From DUQU01 sp964481475 (GTDB lineage Bacteria > Bacillota_I > Bacilli_A > Acholeplasmatales > UBA5453), in contig CAYZTG010000004.1 of NCBI GenBank assembly GCA_964481475.1, positions 1 to 55,859 of the forward strand: 55,859 bases of DNA, in the 5' to 3' direction. Below the pieces are notes generated by a model. It was not told where the DNA came from. It saw nothing but the letters and a program-made list of their open reading frames with translations, and ran no database searches. Shown here piece by piece: positions 16,655-25,681 of the stretch (within the stretch, counting starts at the first letter, position 1; each line of letters starts with the position of its first letter). Made by a program: the position numbers and the translations under genes.

Positions 16655-17415
16655 AAGTAAATAACCTCTAGAGCTTCATCTTGTTTAGCAAAGTATCTCA
16701 AAACATGGCTATCATTAACATTTTGGGCGGCTAGCACTTCATTAAAAGTATTTTCGATTAAATCATAACTATTACAATCTTCGCTGATGTGAGCATGAAT
16801 CAAGTGTTTTGTATTTGGCCCCATCATCAATGAAAACTGATAGGCAGAGTCATAATTTGATAAATGGCCTTTCTTATCTGAAATTCTATTAATAATATAT
16901 GGTGGTCGATTGCATTTTGTTAATCGATAAGGATCATGATTAGATTCTAAGTAATATAAATTATGGTTTTTTAATAAGTCAATCATCCCACTATGGATAT
17001 ATCCAGTATCTGTTATGTAACAAAGACTACTCTCAGTGTTTGTAATTATAAGACCAATTGGCTCTCTTGCATCATGAGATAACGGTAGTGGTGTAATTGT
17101 CAATTCATCAATTTTAAAGCTTTCTAGAGACATTATTTCAATATGATTATTTATTTTAAGTTCAGTCGCTGTACCTTTTGTCATATATAAATTAATTTCA
17201 TAATTATTGATAAATGTTAAAAGACCTTTAACATGGTCAATATGCTCATGGGTAATAATTAAATCAGTTATTTCAGATAACTTTTTATTAGCCTTTTTTA
17301 AGCCTAATTCAATTTGTTTTAAGGAAAGACCGGCATCAATTAATAAGTTAACATTACCGTAACTTACTAAACTTACATTACCCTTCGATCCTGATGCAAT
17401 ATTTAAAAATAACAT
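16651..17415 (-). CDS. walJ: MBL-fold metallohydrolase, YycJ/WalJ family
   Basis: 254 residues. Metallo-beta-lactamase fold with THEHIDHVKGL as the metal motif, GSGSKGN-like ASGSKGN at the N-terminus, TDTGY and HAHISED further ligands. WalJ/YycJ is a nuclease-like protein of the WalRK operon linked to cell wall control and mutation avoidance. No walRK genes are nearby here. First gene of a four-gene operon with its own promoter, and divergent from the large lipoprotein gene. Confidence 0.9.
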   Translation of the reverse strand: MLFLNIASGSKGNVSLVSYGNVNLLIDAGLSLKQIELGLKKANKKLSEITDLIITHEHIDHVKGLLTFINNYEINLYMTKGTATELKINNHIEIMSLESFKIDELTITPLPLSHDAREPIGLIITNTESSLCYITDTGYIHSGMIDLLKNHNLYYLESNHDPYRLTKCNRPPYIINRISDKKGHLSNYDSAYQFSLMMGPNTKHLIHAHISEDCNSYDLIENTFNEVLAAQNVNDSHVLRYFAKQDEALEVIYL

Positions 17416-17468
17416 TTTGTATAATCAAATCCCCTTCAAGTTGGTTAAAACTCTATTTTACTCTAAAT

Positions 17469-17497
17469 ATCATACCATATTTAAAGCTTTTTTTGAA
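17469..17497 (-). promoter_or_regulatory. promoter of walJ-rlmH-HAD-mscL
   Basis: Minus strand TTCAAA (17492-17497) and TATGAT (17469-17474) with 17 bp between them. It lies about 55 bp upstream of the walJ ATG in the divergent intergenic region. Confidence 0.5.
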
Positions 17498-17580
17498 TAA
17501 ATGAACAATTATTTAATAATAAAAAGTGTAGTCTTTAAAGTTTTAATATGACTTTAGCTTAGTGTCTCAAAAAAATTGGT

Positions 17581-17609
17581 TTGTAAATATATATATTTAG
17601 TAGTATAAT
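17581..17609 (+). promoter_or_regulatory. promoter of the PrsA-like lipoprotein gene
   Basis: TTGTAA (17581-17586), a 17-bp AT-rich spacer and a perfect TATAAT (17604-17609). A leader of about 100 bases would follow before the GTG; I see no strong hairpin in it. Confidence 0.65.
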
Positions 17610-17713
17610 ATATCTTAGTGTAAAAATGATAATCAAGGTGCGAAATAGATTGCATTGAGTTTCTATCTGTGTTATATTATTTATGCTGTAATTTAAAATC
17701 GAGGAGTGAAAAA

Positions 17714-20629
17714 GTGAACAAAATAAAGATATTTAAAAGAAGCTTAACGTTATTTATTGTAGTAATCTCTTTACTGGGATTGGCTTCTTGTAAGAAACAA
17801 AATGATAAAATCCCTTACGGATCAATTGGTGATAAAACCTACGCTCAGGGTTCTGGCTTTGTAGTAACAGAAAAAGAACTTTATAACGAAATGCGTATCA
17901 CAGGTTTAAGTCTTCTAAGTAAGGAATTTGAAAAGATAATTTTCAAAGATGAGATTGAAGAAGTTAATAACAATTTCGAAAATTATAAAGAAGATTTAAT
18001 CGAATATGCTAATAATGCTATTTTTGGTACAAACAAACCTAAAGATTTAGCTGAACTAAAGGAAAAAGATATTAGTAAAGCTGTTGAAAGCTACTTAGAT
18101 AGTATGTTTTTACAAGGTGTCGACTTAAATTCTAGTGATATTGACGGTGTTAAGTTTGAAGAACACACCAAGAAACTATTAGATGTTTTCGTAATCAATG
18201 TTGCTAAGAAAATTAGTGCTAGAAAAGTTTTAAATGAGGAAGTTAATGATAAAGACTCTTCTAACTTTGTTGATAAAGATGAAGACATCAATACTTATTT
18301 TAAAAATAACGTTGAAAAGAGATACCCATTAAGCTTTATTTCTATTCGTTTCCAAAATAACTATGAAGCTACTCAAACTCTACGTAATTTCAACATTAAA
18401 ACATTCCGCCAAAATTGGTATATTATTCCAGACCCACGTAAAGATGAAGTTCAAGGTTATGCTTTAGAAGTTTTAGAAGAATTAGGACTTGAAAGCGAAA
18501 ATGGCAAGTTATCTGAACCAGATCATCAAAAATATTTTAATAAATATGTTGTAGATCCAGGACGTGAAACAGAAGGAATTAAAGATAGTTTATTAGATGA
18601 AAATGCTATTTTATATCAAATTATTGAAATCTATAATTATATTTACAACTATAAGAAAATTGATTTAACCGCCTATGAAGCAGATAAATCAATTCCTATT
18701 GAAGATATTTTAGAAAACGAAGAGTTTGTTAAACTATCAGAAGAAGAAAAAGGTTTATTTACATTGGAATATGATGACTTCCCAATTAATAACCAAAGCG
18801 AGAGCACTTTATCTTCTTTAAGATCATACTTATACAATACTCTTTCAACTAAGGAAGATGGTACTAGATTCACTGCTTCACCTCGTAGTTTTGGTAAATA
18901 TTACTACTTACTATTTAAATTAGTTGATCATAATGAGGATTTATTAGAAATTCTTGATGAAGAAGAAAACCTAATTGTTTGGGCTAATGATGAAAAAACT
19001 GTTTTAACTGAACATGCTCAACAATACTTTGATGAACTAGTTGAAGAAAAACTAACTTCTACTTATATAACTTCTAAAGCTTCTGAAAAAGTTAAAGAAG
19101 CTAAAATTACTATTTATGATAGTGATTTGCACCTTTTCTTAGGAAATACAAACTACTCTTTAGCAAAGAAATTCAACAATGACTTAGTTGCTAAAGTAAA
19201 TGATGTAGAAATTAAGGTTGATGATTTTTATAAACTTTTAGAAACACAATATGGAGCTTCTATTGCAATGGACATTGCGATTAAAAAAACATTAGCTAAA
19301 AGTAAATATGTTGACCAAATTACTAAAAAGCAACATGAAGAGTTTACTGAAAACATGGATAATATGATCCAACAATTTAGTAATAATGCCTTCGCATCAA
19401 ACGGATTCCCTGCTTCTATAGGTAGAGCTAAATTTTTAAAACTAGCATTCCAAGCTAATTCTAAGGAAGAAGCTATTCAAAAAGTCTACGTTTTAGCAGA
19501 AGTTGAAAAATTGTATTTAGCTGACTATGAAAGTCACTTTGAATATAAAGAACAGATCTATGATAAGTTTTTAGAACTTGCAAATCGTTTACAAGAACAA
19601 ACATTCTCCTTAACAACTGGTCATTTAATTGTTAAAGTTGATATGGATGAAGATGAAAACCCAGATAGTCCCGAAGAATTTTTCCAAACATTATCTGCGG
19701 AAGAAGTTGCTAATTATAAAAAAGAAATTACCAACTTATTGTCCTTAATTTATACTAAAGCTACTAAATATCAAAATTTCGATAGTGGTTTAGAAGATAT
19801 TGTCAAATTATATAACGAAAGTGCTCGCTTTATTTGTGAAGATGAGTATGTTGAAGATGATGAAGACGGTCAAAATAAACTATGTGGTCCTGAAAAAGAT
19901 TGGGCTAAATATAAAGCATTAGGTTTACAAATTGAATATCAATCATTGGGTTCACAAACAAATAAAACAAACTGGCCTGGTGAAAGTAACTTTGATGAGA
20001 AATTTTATGATAGAATAGTTACCTTTTATGATTACTTAAAAGAAGAATATTATGATATGGATGAAAAATTCCCTAAACAAGAATTAGATAGTCAACCTGT
20101 AGTTTACGAAGATGTCTTAGAAACAAGTTTCGGCTGGCACTTAATCCTTGCATTAGGAGGAGATGTCTCTAAGAGTGCTAAGTTTACTAGAAATGATGAC
20201 AAATATATTGATGGCGATAGTAGTAAAGATAAGATCTATGAAAAGATTGAACTAAAAGACAAAGATGGTAAAGTTATTGATACATTAAATGCTTATAGTG
20301 ATACAGATCAAATCTCTATTAATCAAGTTAGAATCTATTTCCATGAAAAAGGTTCTGACTATGATATGAACTTACCTTCAAAAGTAGTTACTGCAGTCTC
20401 TAATTACTTAACACCGTTCATCACTAGTTATGAACAAAGAGAAATGAGACTTCACTTGCTTTATAAATTAATTGAAAAAGCTGATTTTGATTATGTTAAT
20501 GTAAGTGTAAGCAATAAGTTGGACCGTATTTTAGAAATAAACCAAAAACAATTCTTAAATTATGCTGATGAGGAATCTCATAAAGAGTATATGGAAATTT
20601 ATGGTGATTGGTTCCAAATCTTTAATTAA
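17714..20629 (+). CDS. giant PrsA/SurA-like foldase lipoprotein
   Basis: 971 residues from GTG at 17714, seven bases after GAGGAG; the longer frame from 17669 would place a tail before the signal peptide. Residues 1-26 are a lipoprotein signal with lipobox LASC (Cys26). Two SurA-N-like stretches can be seen: about 40-80 and 488-540, the latter reading AKVNDVEIKVDDFYKLL. Parvulin ends are recognisable: HLIVK at 637-641 and FGWHLI at 806-811. They are about 170 residues apart, against about 85 in PrsA, so an insert rich in acidic residues splits the domain. Probably an extracellular membrane-anchored chaperone or prolyl isomerase; enzymatic activity is unproven. Monocistronic, with a strong promoter and terminator. 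Confidence 0.7.
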   Translation: MNKIKIFKRSLTLFIVVISLLGLASCKKQNDKIPYGSIGDKTYAQGSGFVVTEKELYNEMRITGLSLLSKEFEKIIFKDEIEEVNNNFENYKEDLIEYANNAIFGTNKPKDLAELKEKDISKAVESYLDSMFLQGVDLNSSDIDGVKFEEHTKKLLDVFVINVAKKISARKVLNEEVNDKDSSNFVDKDEDINTYFKNNVEKRYPLSFISIRFQNNYEATQTLRNFNIKTFRQNWYIIPDPRKDEVQGYALEVLEELGLESENGKLSEPDHQKYFNKYVVDPGRETEGIKDSLLDENAILYQIIEIYNYIYNYKKIDLTAYEADKSIPIEDILENEEFVKLSEEEKGLFTLEYDDFPINNQSESTLSSLRSYLYNTLSTKEDGTRFTASPRSFGKYYYLLFKLVDHNEDLLEILDEEENLIVWANDEKTVLTEHAQQYFDELVEEKLTSTYITSKASEKVKEAKITIYDSDLHLFLGNTNYSLAKKFNNDLVAKVNDVEIKVDDFYKLLETQYGASIAMDIAIKKTLAKSKYVDQITKKQHEEFTENMDNMIQQFSNNAFASNGFPASIGRAKFLKLAFQANSKEEAIQKVYVLAEVEKLYLADYESHFEYKEQIYDKFLELANRLQEQTFSLTTGHLIVKVDMDEDENPDSPEEFFQTLSAEEVANYKKEITNLLSLIYTKATKYQNFDSGLEDIVKLYNESARFICEDEYVEDDEDGQNKLCGPEKDWAKYKALGLQIEYQSLGSQTNKTNWPGESNFDEKFYDRIVTFYDYLKEEYYDMDEKFPKQELDSQPVVYEDVLETSFGWHLILALGGDVSKSAKFTRNDDKYIDGDSSKDKIYEKIELKDKDGKVIDTLNAYSDTDQISINQVRIYFHEKGSDYDMNLPSKVVTAVSNYLTPFITSYEQREMRLHLLYKLIEKADFDYVNVSVSNKLDRILEINQKQFLNYADEESHKEYMEIYGDWFQIFN

Positions 20630-20633
20630 TTAA

Positions 20634-20661
20634 AAAAAAAAGGACTTCGGTCCTTTTTATT
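20634..20661. terminator. bidirectional terminator with UUCG loop
   Basis: AAAAAGGAC-TTCG-GTCCTTTTT (20637-20658), a 9-bp stem with a stable tetraloop and T/A runs on both sides. It sits between the convergent lipoprotein and yhaM genes and overlaps the yhaM stop codon, serving both strands. Confidence 0.88.
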
Positions 20662-21559
20662 TTACTTTATGTTTATAATATTTCATTTTATCAGCAACAT
20701 TTATTATTCCTGTAAAAGTTCCCGCTTCTGTTTGATTTAACACTTCTTCTAATACTCTAAACTTAGAGTCGATTGTATCAATATACCAAACTAGGAGAGC
20801 TTCTGCAGTTTGAGGTCTTCTTGCAGCCCCAAAATTCGGGAGGCCATGATGTGCAAGTAATATATGGTTTAGCTGAATGATTTCTTCACTTTCTTCTAAA
20901 TCTAACTTAGCTGCTTCGATCATTAGCTGTTGAGCTATTAAAACTAAATGGCCAATAAGTTGTCCATCTCTAGTATATTCTCCGCCTTCAAATCCTGAAA
21001 GTTCAACTGTTTTACACATGTCATGTAATATTATTGCACTAATTACTAAATCTTTATTAATAAAATCATATACTTCTAATAACTTGCTTGCTATATTAAG
21101 CATTGTTTTTGTGTGATAAGCTAAGCCACCTAAATAAGCATGGTGAAACTTAACCGCGGCGGGAAACAAATAAAAATTGGCTTTATATTTATCATAAAGT
21201 ATTTCAGTTATTTTTTTAATCACTTTATTTTCAATATTAGCTAAATAATCTTCTATAACTTCTTTTGCCTGGTTAATATCAATAGGGGCTACTTCATAAA
21301 AAGCGCCAAGTTTTTCCTTAATTTCAGCAAAATCTTTTAAAGATTCTGAAACGTCAGTTACTTTAATTACTTCATTAACTAACTTATCATTATTATTAAT
21401 AACAGCATACTCAAACTCATAAACGCGGTCAACTTTTAAAAGCCTCGCTTGCTCTTTAGTCAATTTTAAATTAATTCTTTCTTTATTTACTGATATCACA
21501 TTACAATTAAAAAATGATTCTCCAATATTCATATTTTCTACTTTTCCAATAATAATCAT
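20657..21559 (-). CDS. yhaM: 3'-5' exoribonuclease YhaM family
   Basis: 300 residues from ATG at 21559, which overlaps the pulA stop as TAATG and follows AAGGAGAG; the frame upstream lies inside pulA. An N-terminal OB-fold (about 1-85) precedes an HD hydrolase domain with HHAYLGGLAYHT, the HD pair in LHDMCK and the downstream HILLAHHG. YhaM trims RNA and, in some species, DNA 3' ends in the cytoplasm. Last gene of cca-pulA-yhaM. Confidence 0.92.
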   Translation of the reverse strand: MIIIGKVENMNIGESFFNCNVISVNKERINLKLTKEQARLLKVDRVYEFEYAVINNNDKLVNEVIKVTDVSESLKDFAEIKEKLGAFYEVAPIDINQAKEVIEDYLANIENKVIKKITEILYDKYKANFYLFPAAVKFHHAYLGGLAYHTKTMLNIASKLLEVYDFINKDLVISAIILHDMCKTVELSGFEGGEYTRDGQLIGHLVLIAQQLMIEAAKLDLEESEEIIQLNHILLAHHGLPNFGAARRPQTAEALLVWYIDTIDSKFRVLEEVLNQTEAGTFTGIINVADKMKYYKHKVK

Positions 21560-23637
21560 TACACTCTCTCCTTTATAAATATATAACAACCTGGCCTATT
21601 AGCTAAGATATTTTCTTTATTCATTAATACTTTCTTGATCCCATCAAAATATAGTTTATAACCACCTTTAGGTGCTAACTCCTCATTAATGTAGTCGTTT
21701 TTAAAATAAATAACGAACTCTTTTGTTAAATTAGTTATACTAAATTCTTTAGTCTTAGAGTTATTGTAGTTAATTTTAATTTGATTTTTAATTTCCGCCT
21801 TTGAGCTTAGTCTAAATACTTTATGTTCTTTCCTAATTTCAATTAAAGCTTTTGTCGTTTCCACCAAATCTAAATGCCTATCCCTTAAATCCCAATCAAT
21901 TTGATTAATCTCATCATTTGACTTATAGGAGTTTTCTACTCCTTTTTTTGATCGCAAAAATTCTTGGCCACTATGAATAAAAGGGATTCCTTGACTAAGA
22001 ATAGTTAGTGATAAAGCTAATCTTGCATAATCTTTTATCTCTTCTTCAGTTATATTTTTAACTAATACTTTAGCCCTATCATAAAAGGTATGATTGTCAT
22101 GGCATTCAACATAATTAATTGATTGACCGGGACTGTAAAATTTGTAATTATCTAGAGCACTACCAGTAAATAAATAATATAATTCTTTATTTGGTAAATC
22201 ATTACCTAAACTAAAGCCAACTTCTTTTGAAAATGTCCCACCCTTTATTTTATCTCGAAAAGCATCATTGAAAAAAGCAACATTGGGTAAATATTGCGAA
22301 TTATCAATAATCGCCCTTTTTTCTCTATCTAAAGTCGTTTTTATGTTCCATCCTTCACCATAAATAAATGATTTAGGGTCATATCTTTTAGTAACAATTT
22401 CTACTTTAGTTATTAATTCAATATCATTTAATCCCATTAAATCAAATCTAAATGCTGAAATTTGGAATGTCTCTAACCAATGCTTTATTGATTGAATAAT
22501 AAAATGACTAACCATTACTTTCTCGGTAGCAAGATCATTACCACAGCCAGAGGAAGTAGTTTTAAGGCCATATTCATCATAACGGAAAAAATATCCAGGA
22601 ACTAAAGCATCAAAAGGAAAAGTCTCAATTTTATAAACATGATTATAAACAACATCCATTGAAACTCTGATATTATTCTTATGGAGTTCATCAATTAACT
22701 CAATTAATTCATTAATTCTTTCATAGGGATCATTAGGTTTTAAACTATAAGATCCTTCAACTACATTATATTGACTAGGATTATAACCCCAATTATAAAG
22801 TTTATCTGGTTCGGTTTCATCAACTCCTTCAAAATCAAAAATTGGTAGAAGTTGTAAATGGGTTACTCCTAAACTTTTTATATAATCAATACCTTCATTT
22901 TGATGATTTTCTAAAAGCCCTCTAAATTTCCCTTTATTACCTGCCTTGGAACTCTTTGAGCTTGTTAAATCTCTAATCATCGCTTCATAAATAATGGCAT
23001 CAACATTTCTGCCACTAAAGAGAGGTTTTTTATAAAGAAATTTTCTAAATTTAGTTTTATCAACAATATAATTATATTTCCCATTTGCATTACTACTAAT
23101 GCCATAGGGATCGGTAATCGTTTTAAACATTTCGTTAACACGAATATGATAACGATACATTTTCCCTTCTAAATCTCGATTGATCGTAACTTCCCATAAT
23201 CCTTTTTTTCCGTAAGAAAGATCGATAAATTCTTTATCGCCGTTCTCATTTACTAGTTCAAGTTCAATTTCTTTTGCAACTGGACTCCAAAGCTTAAAGA
23301 TTGTCTTTTCTTTATAATACGTGACACCTAAATCATGTTTATCATATTCATACATTAAATCAAACATTTCTGTTCTCACTATTTTTCCAACTCTAAGAAT
23401 CGAAATATTACTATTTTCATCCACAACATAATATGTTTCATTTAAAGCAATTGATTCATTAATATTACAACTATATTTTGTTTCTGTTTCTAGCGACTCG
23501 ATCTTAATAATTGTTAAAGGAATATCATAATTTAGAGTTTTTAAACTAAAATGTTTATTTCCATTTAAAAACTTGTTTGGTAAAATGATTGTAATTAAGT
23601 TAAACCCATCTAAATAACAATAAAAATCACTTTTCAT
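21559..23637 (-). CDS. pulA: type I pullulanase / glycogen debranching enzyme
   Basis: 692 residues from ATG at 23637, 8 bases after AAGGAG. No signal peptide, so cytoplasmic. A carbohydrate-binding CBM48-like region lies near 100-190, followed by the GH13 barrel: YNWGYNP (diagnostic of type I pullulanases), DVVYNH, FRFDLMG with the nucleophile Asp, YGEGW with the acid Glu, and VECHDNH. It cleaves alpha-1,6 branches in glycogen or imported pullulan-like maltodextrins. It overlaps cca by 11 bases. No glg genes are in the window. Confidence 0.95.
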   Translation of the reverse strand: MKSDFYCYLDGFNLITIILPNKFLNGNKHFSLKTLNYDIPLTIIKIESLETETKYSCNINESIALNETYYVVDENSNISILRVGKIVRTEMFDLMYEYDKHDLGVTYYKEKTIFKLWSPVAKEIELELVNENGDKEFIDLSYGKKGLWEVTINRDLEGKMYRYHIRVNEMFKTITDPYGISSNANGKYNYIVDKTKFRKFLYKKPLFSGRNVDAIIYEAMIRDLTSSKSSKAGNKGKFRGLLENHQNEGIDYIKSLGVTHLQLLPIFDFEGVDETEPDKLYNWGYNPSQYNVVEGSYSLKPNDPYERINELIELIDELHKNNIRVSMDVVYNHVYKIETFPFDALVPGYFFRYDEYGLKTTSSGCGNDLATEKVMVSHFIIQSIKHWLETFQISAFRFDLMGLNDIELITKVEIVTKRYDPKSFIYGEGWNIKTTLDREKRAIIDNSQYLPNVAFFNDAFRDKIKGGTFSKEVGFSLGNDLPNKELYYLFTGSALDNYKFYSPGQSINYVECHDNHTFYDRAKVLVKNITEEEIKDYARLALSLTILSQGIPFIHSGQEFLRSKKGVENSYKSNDEINQIDWDLRDRHLDLVETTKALIEIRKEHKVFRLSSKAEIKNQIKINYNNSKTKEFSITNLTKEFVIYFKNDYINEELAPKGGYKLYFDGIKKVLMNKENILANRPGCYIFIKERV

Positions 23638-24781
23638 CAAGGCGCTCCTTACAATAATTTATTAAATCTTCATGTTTGTTTTTTAGTTTTTTTGATAACA
23701 CTAAATAAATAAGTTCATCTAATATTTTTTTTAGCCATGCACCTTGTTTTTTATCAGTTAATTTTAAAATATCAGAACCTCTTATATTTAAGTCTGTAAT
23801 ACTTTTGATTGATAATTCTAGAAACATTTTTTCAATTTCATTTTTTCTTGGTTGCTGTTTATTTAACAAAAATAAAACTCGATTAGCTAAAACTGAAATT
23901 TCCAAACCATATTCAAACAAAACAAAATCATCAATAATTGCTTCATCATTAACAAGTTTAACAACTTTTTGATATCTATTTAATTGCAGATTACTAAATT
24001 TCCACTCTTTTGGTACTCCCTTATTAAGAGAAAACACTAAACTAAAAAAAGCATCATTATATAAGTGAAAATCGATATTATCTGTTATATATTCAATTCC
24101 CTTTTCAAAACCAGGAATATATTTATGCAAATTCGCTGCCCTTAAACTTTTTATAGCTTTAACTTGATGTTTGCTTTTTAAAATTTTCAACATCTCACTA
24201 TGGATTCTCTCATTAGGTAGATGTGTAATCAAATGAGCATTTTCCTTCATCTTTAAAAACGTTTCTTCTTCGATTTCAAAACCTAGTTTAGCTTGAAAAT
24301 AAATTGCTCGTAAAAGTCTTAAGGCATCCTCATTAAATCTTTCATTTGCATCACCAATGGCTCTAATAACTTTAGCTTTTAAATCTTTTAAACCATCAAC
24401 ATAATCATAAATTTTATTTCTTTCATCCATAATTAATCCATTGATGGTAAAATCTCTTCTTTTTAAATCTTCCAAAACATCTACAGTAAACTGAACCGTA
24501 TCTGGTCTTCTAAAGTCAGCATAACCTTCCTCGGTCCTAAAAGTAGTTACTTCAATATTAATTCTTTCATCAGTAATTGTTACAGTGCCATATTTAGCAC
24601 CCGTTGGCTCAGCTCTAAAAAGATTCAAAACTTGGTAAGGTAAAGCTGAAGTAGTAATATCAATATCATTAATAGGTAACCCTAAAAGATGGTCTCTAAC
24701 ACAACCACCAACATAATATGCTTCATAATTATTCTTTTTTAATTTTTCTATTACAAAATTTGCTATTCTTAAAGATTTCAA
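23627..24781 (-). CDS. cca: CCA tRNA nucleotidyltransferase
   Basis: 384 residues. Class II enzyme that builds or repairs the 3' CCA of tRNA. Visible: YYVGGCVRD, the DxD metal motif in NDIDITTSA, TFRTEEGY, and RRDFTINGL. It starts at TTG (24781); no ATG occurs before the conserved GGCVRD block, so the rare start is required. It may instead be a poly(A) polymerase of the same family, but the size and motifs favour CCA addition. Head of the operon with pulA and yhaM. Confidence 0.93.
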   Translation of the reverse strand: MKSLRIANFVIEKLKKNNYEAYYVGGCVRDHLLGLPINDIDITTSALPYQVLNLFRAEPTGAKYGTVTITDERINIEVTTFRTEEGYADFRRPDTVQFTVDVLEDLKRRDFTINGLIMDERNKIYDYVDGLKDLKAKVIRAIGDANERFNEDALRLLRAIYFQAKLGFEIEEETFLKMKENAHLITHLPNERIHSEMLKILKSKHQVKAIKSLRAANLHKYIPGFEKGIEYITDNIDFHLYNDAFFSLVFSLNKGVPKEWKFSNLQLNRYQKVVKLVNDEAIIDDFVLFEYGLEISVLANRVLFLLNKQQPRKNEIEKMFLELSIKSITDLNIRGSDILKLTDKKQGAWLKKILDELIYLVLSKKLKNKHEDLINYCKERLDEK

Positions 24782-24799
24782 AATCTATCACCGTCTTTT

Positions 24800-24827
24800 A
24801 TTATAACATAAACATATATGTTATAAT
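24800..24827. promoter_or_regulatory. symmetrical divergent promoter pair, cca and yigZ
   Basis: A perfect inverted repeat, TTATAACATA (24801-24810) and TATGTTATAA (24817-24826), places the extended -10 TGTTATAAT on both strands: minus at 24800-24808 towards cca, plus at 24819-24827 towards yigZ. Good -35 boxes are not evident. The symmetry could also be an operator. Confidence 0.6.
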
Positions 24828-24843
24828 TTGATTATAATAAAAA

Positions 24844-24866
24844 AACACTTAAATTAGTGTTATAAT
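24844..24866 (+). promoter_or_regulatory. inverted repeat with second extended -10 before yigZ
   Basis: AACACT-taaatt-AGTGTT (24844-24861) runs into another TGTTATAAT (24858-24866). Transcription from it would start at the GAGG ribosome site, so the upstream site may matter more. On the minus strand the repeat followed by TTTTTTT also reads as a weak terminator. Confidence 0.35.
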
Positions 24867-24888
24867 AAACTGAGGTAATACTTTATTA

Positions 24889-25497
24889 ATGAAACAAATT
24901 AAGGGAAATATTGAAACTGAATTAATTGAAAAAAAGTCAAAATTTTTGACATTTTTACTCCACGTTGAGACCATTGATGAAGTTAATTTTCATCTTAAAG
25001 AAATTAAAAAACAACATCCAAACGCCAATCATCATTGTTATGCTTATATTTTAGATAATCAAAATGTCCAAAAATCCAATGATGATGGTGAACCAAAGGG
25101 AACTGCTGGAATACCTATTTTAGAAGTTTTAAAACATCATAATCTTACAAATGTTCTTTGTGTAGTTACAAGATATTTTGGTGGTGTAATGCTTGGTAAG
25201 GGTGGTTTAATAAGAGCTTATCAGAGTAGCGCAGTATACGCCTTAAAAAAAGCTTCCTTTTACAAAGAAGCTTATAAATCAATATATACAATTTCTCTTA
25301 CTTATTCTTTATATGATTCTTTAAAGTATAACTTAACAGATAAAGCAGTTATTATAAAAGAAACTTTTTTAGAAGAAATAATTATCGACTTTTATTTTTT
25401 AAAAGGGACGATCGAAAAACTACAAACAAAGTTTTCTAATCAATTAAAGATAATTAATGAAAAATCTGAACTAATTAAAATAGACCTTCAAAAATAA
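24889..25497 (+). CDS. yigZ: YigZ/IMPACT family protein
   Basis: 202 residues. The N-terminal UPF0029/IMPACT domain is clear from residues 1-115: HPNANHHCYAY, DDGEPKGTAG, RYFGGVMLGKGGLIRAY. The C-terminal ~80 residues have the ferredoxin-like shape of DUF1949. Members bind nucleic acid or the translation machinery, and the eukaryotic relative restrains Gcn2, but the bacterial role is unsettled. GAGGT lies 12 bases before the ATG. It converges on the small membrane protein gene, overlapping it by 23 bases. Confidence 0.93.
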   Translation: MKQIKGNIETELIEKKSKFLTFLLHVETIDEVNFHLKEIKKQHPNANHHCYAYILDNQNVQKSNDDGEPKGTAGIPILEVLKHHNLTNVLCVVTRYFGGVMLGKGGLIRAYQSSAVYALKKASFYKEAYKSIYTISLTYSLYDSLKYNLTDKAVIIKETFLEEIIIDFYFLKGTIEKLQTKFSNQLKIINEKSELIKIDLQK

Positions 25498-25681
25498 AGT
25501 AAAACCGTTGAATTATACTTCCTAATACATGCCCCATTAAAAGAGAAATTAAAGTAAAAGCACTTCTAATTTCCCATGTTTTATTTTGCTTAAATAATTC
25601 TCCTAGGCGGCTACCTTGAAGTGTTCTAAATGACCAAATAAAACCAATTAGTAAACCACCAAAATATAAGTATTGATTCAT
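25475..25681 (-). CDS. small membrane protein, probable DUF1146 (YwzB-like)
   Basis: 68 residues with two hydrophobic segments (about 4-20 and 42-60) separated by a polar loop, LGELFKQNK. The pattern WSFRTLQ ... LF ... R ... LISLLMGHVLG resembles DUF1146 proteins such as Bacillus YwzB, found near upp and the ATP synthase operon. Its start overlaps the upp stop (TAATG), so it is co-translated. Its end overlaps yigZ tail to tail. Function unknown; family assignment tentative. Confidence 0.65.
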   Translation of the reverse strand: MNQYLYFGGLLIGFIWSFRTLQGSRLGELFKQNKTWEIRSAFTLISLLMGHVLGSIIQRFYFIFEGLF

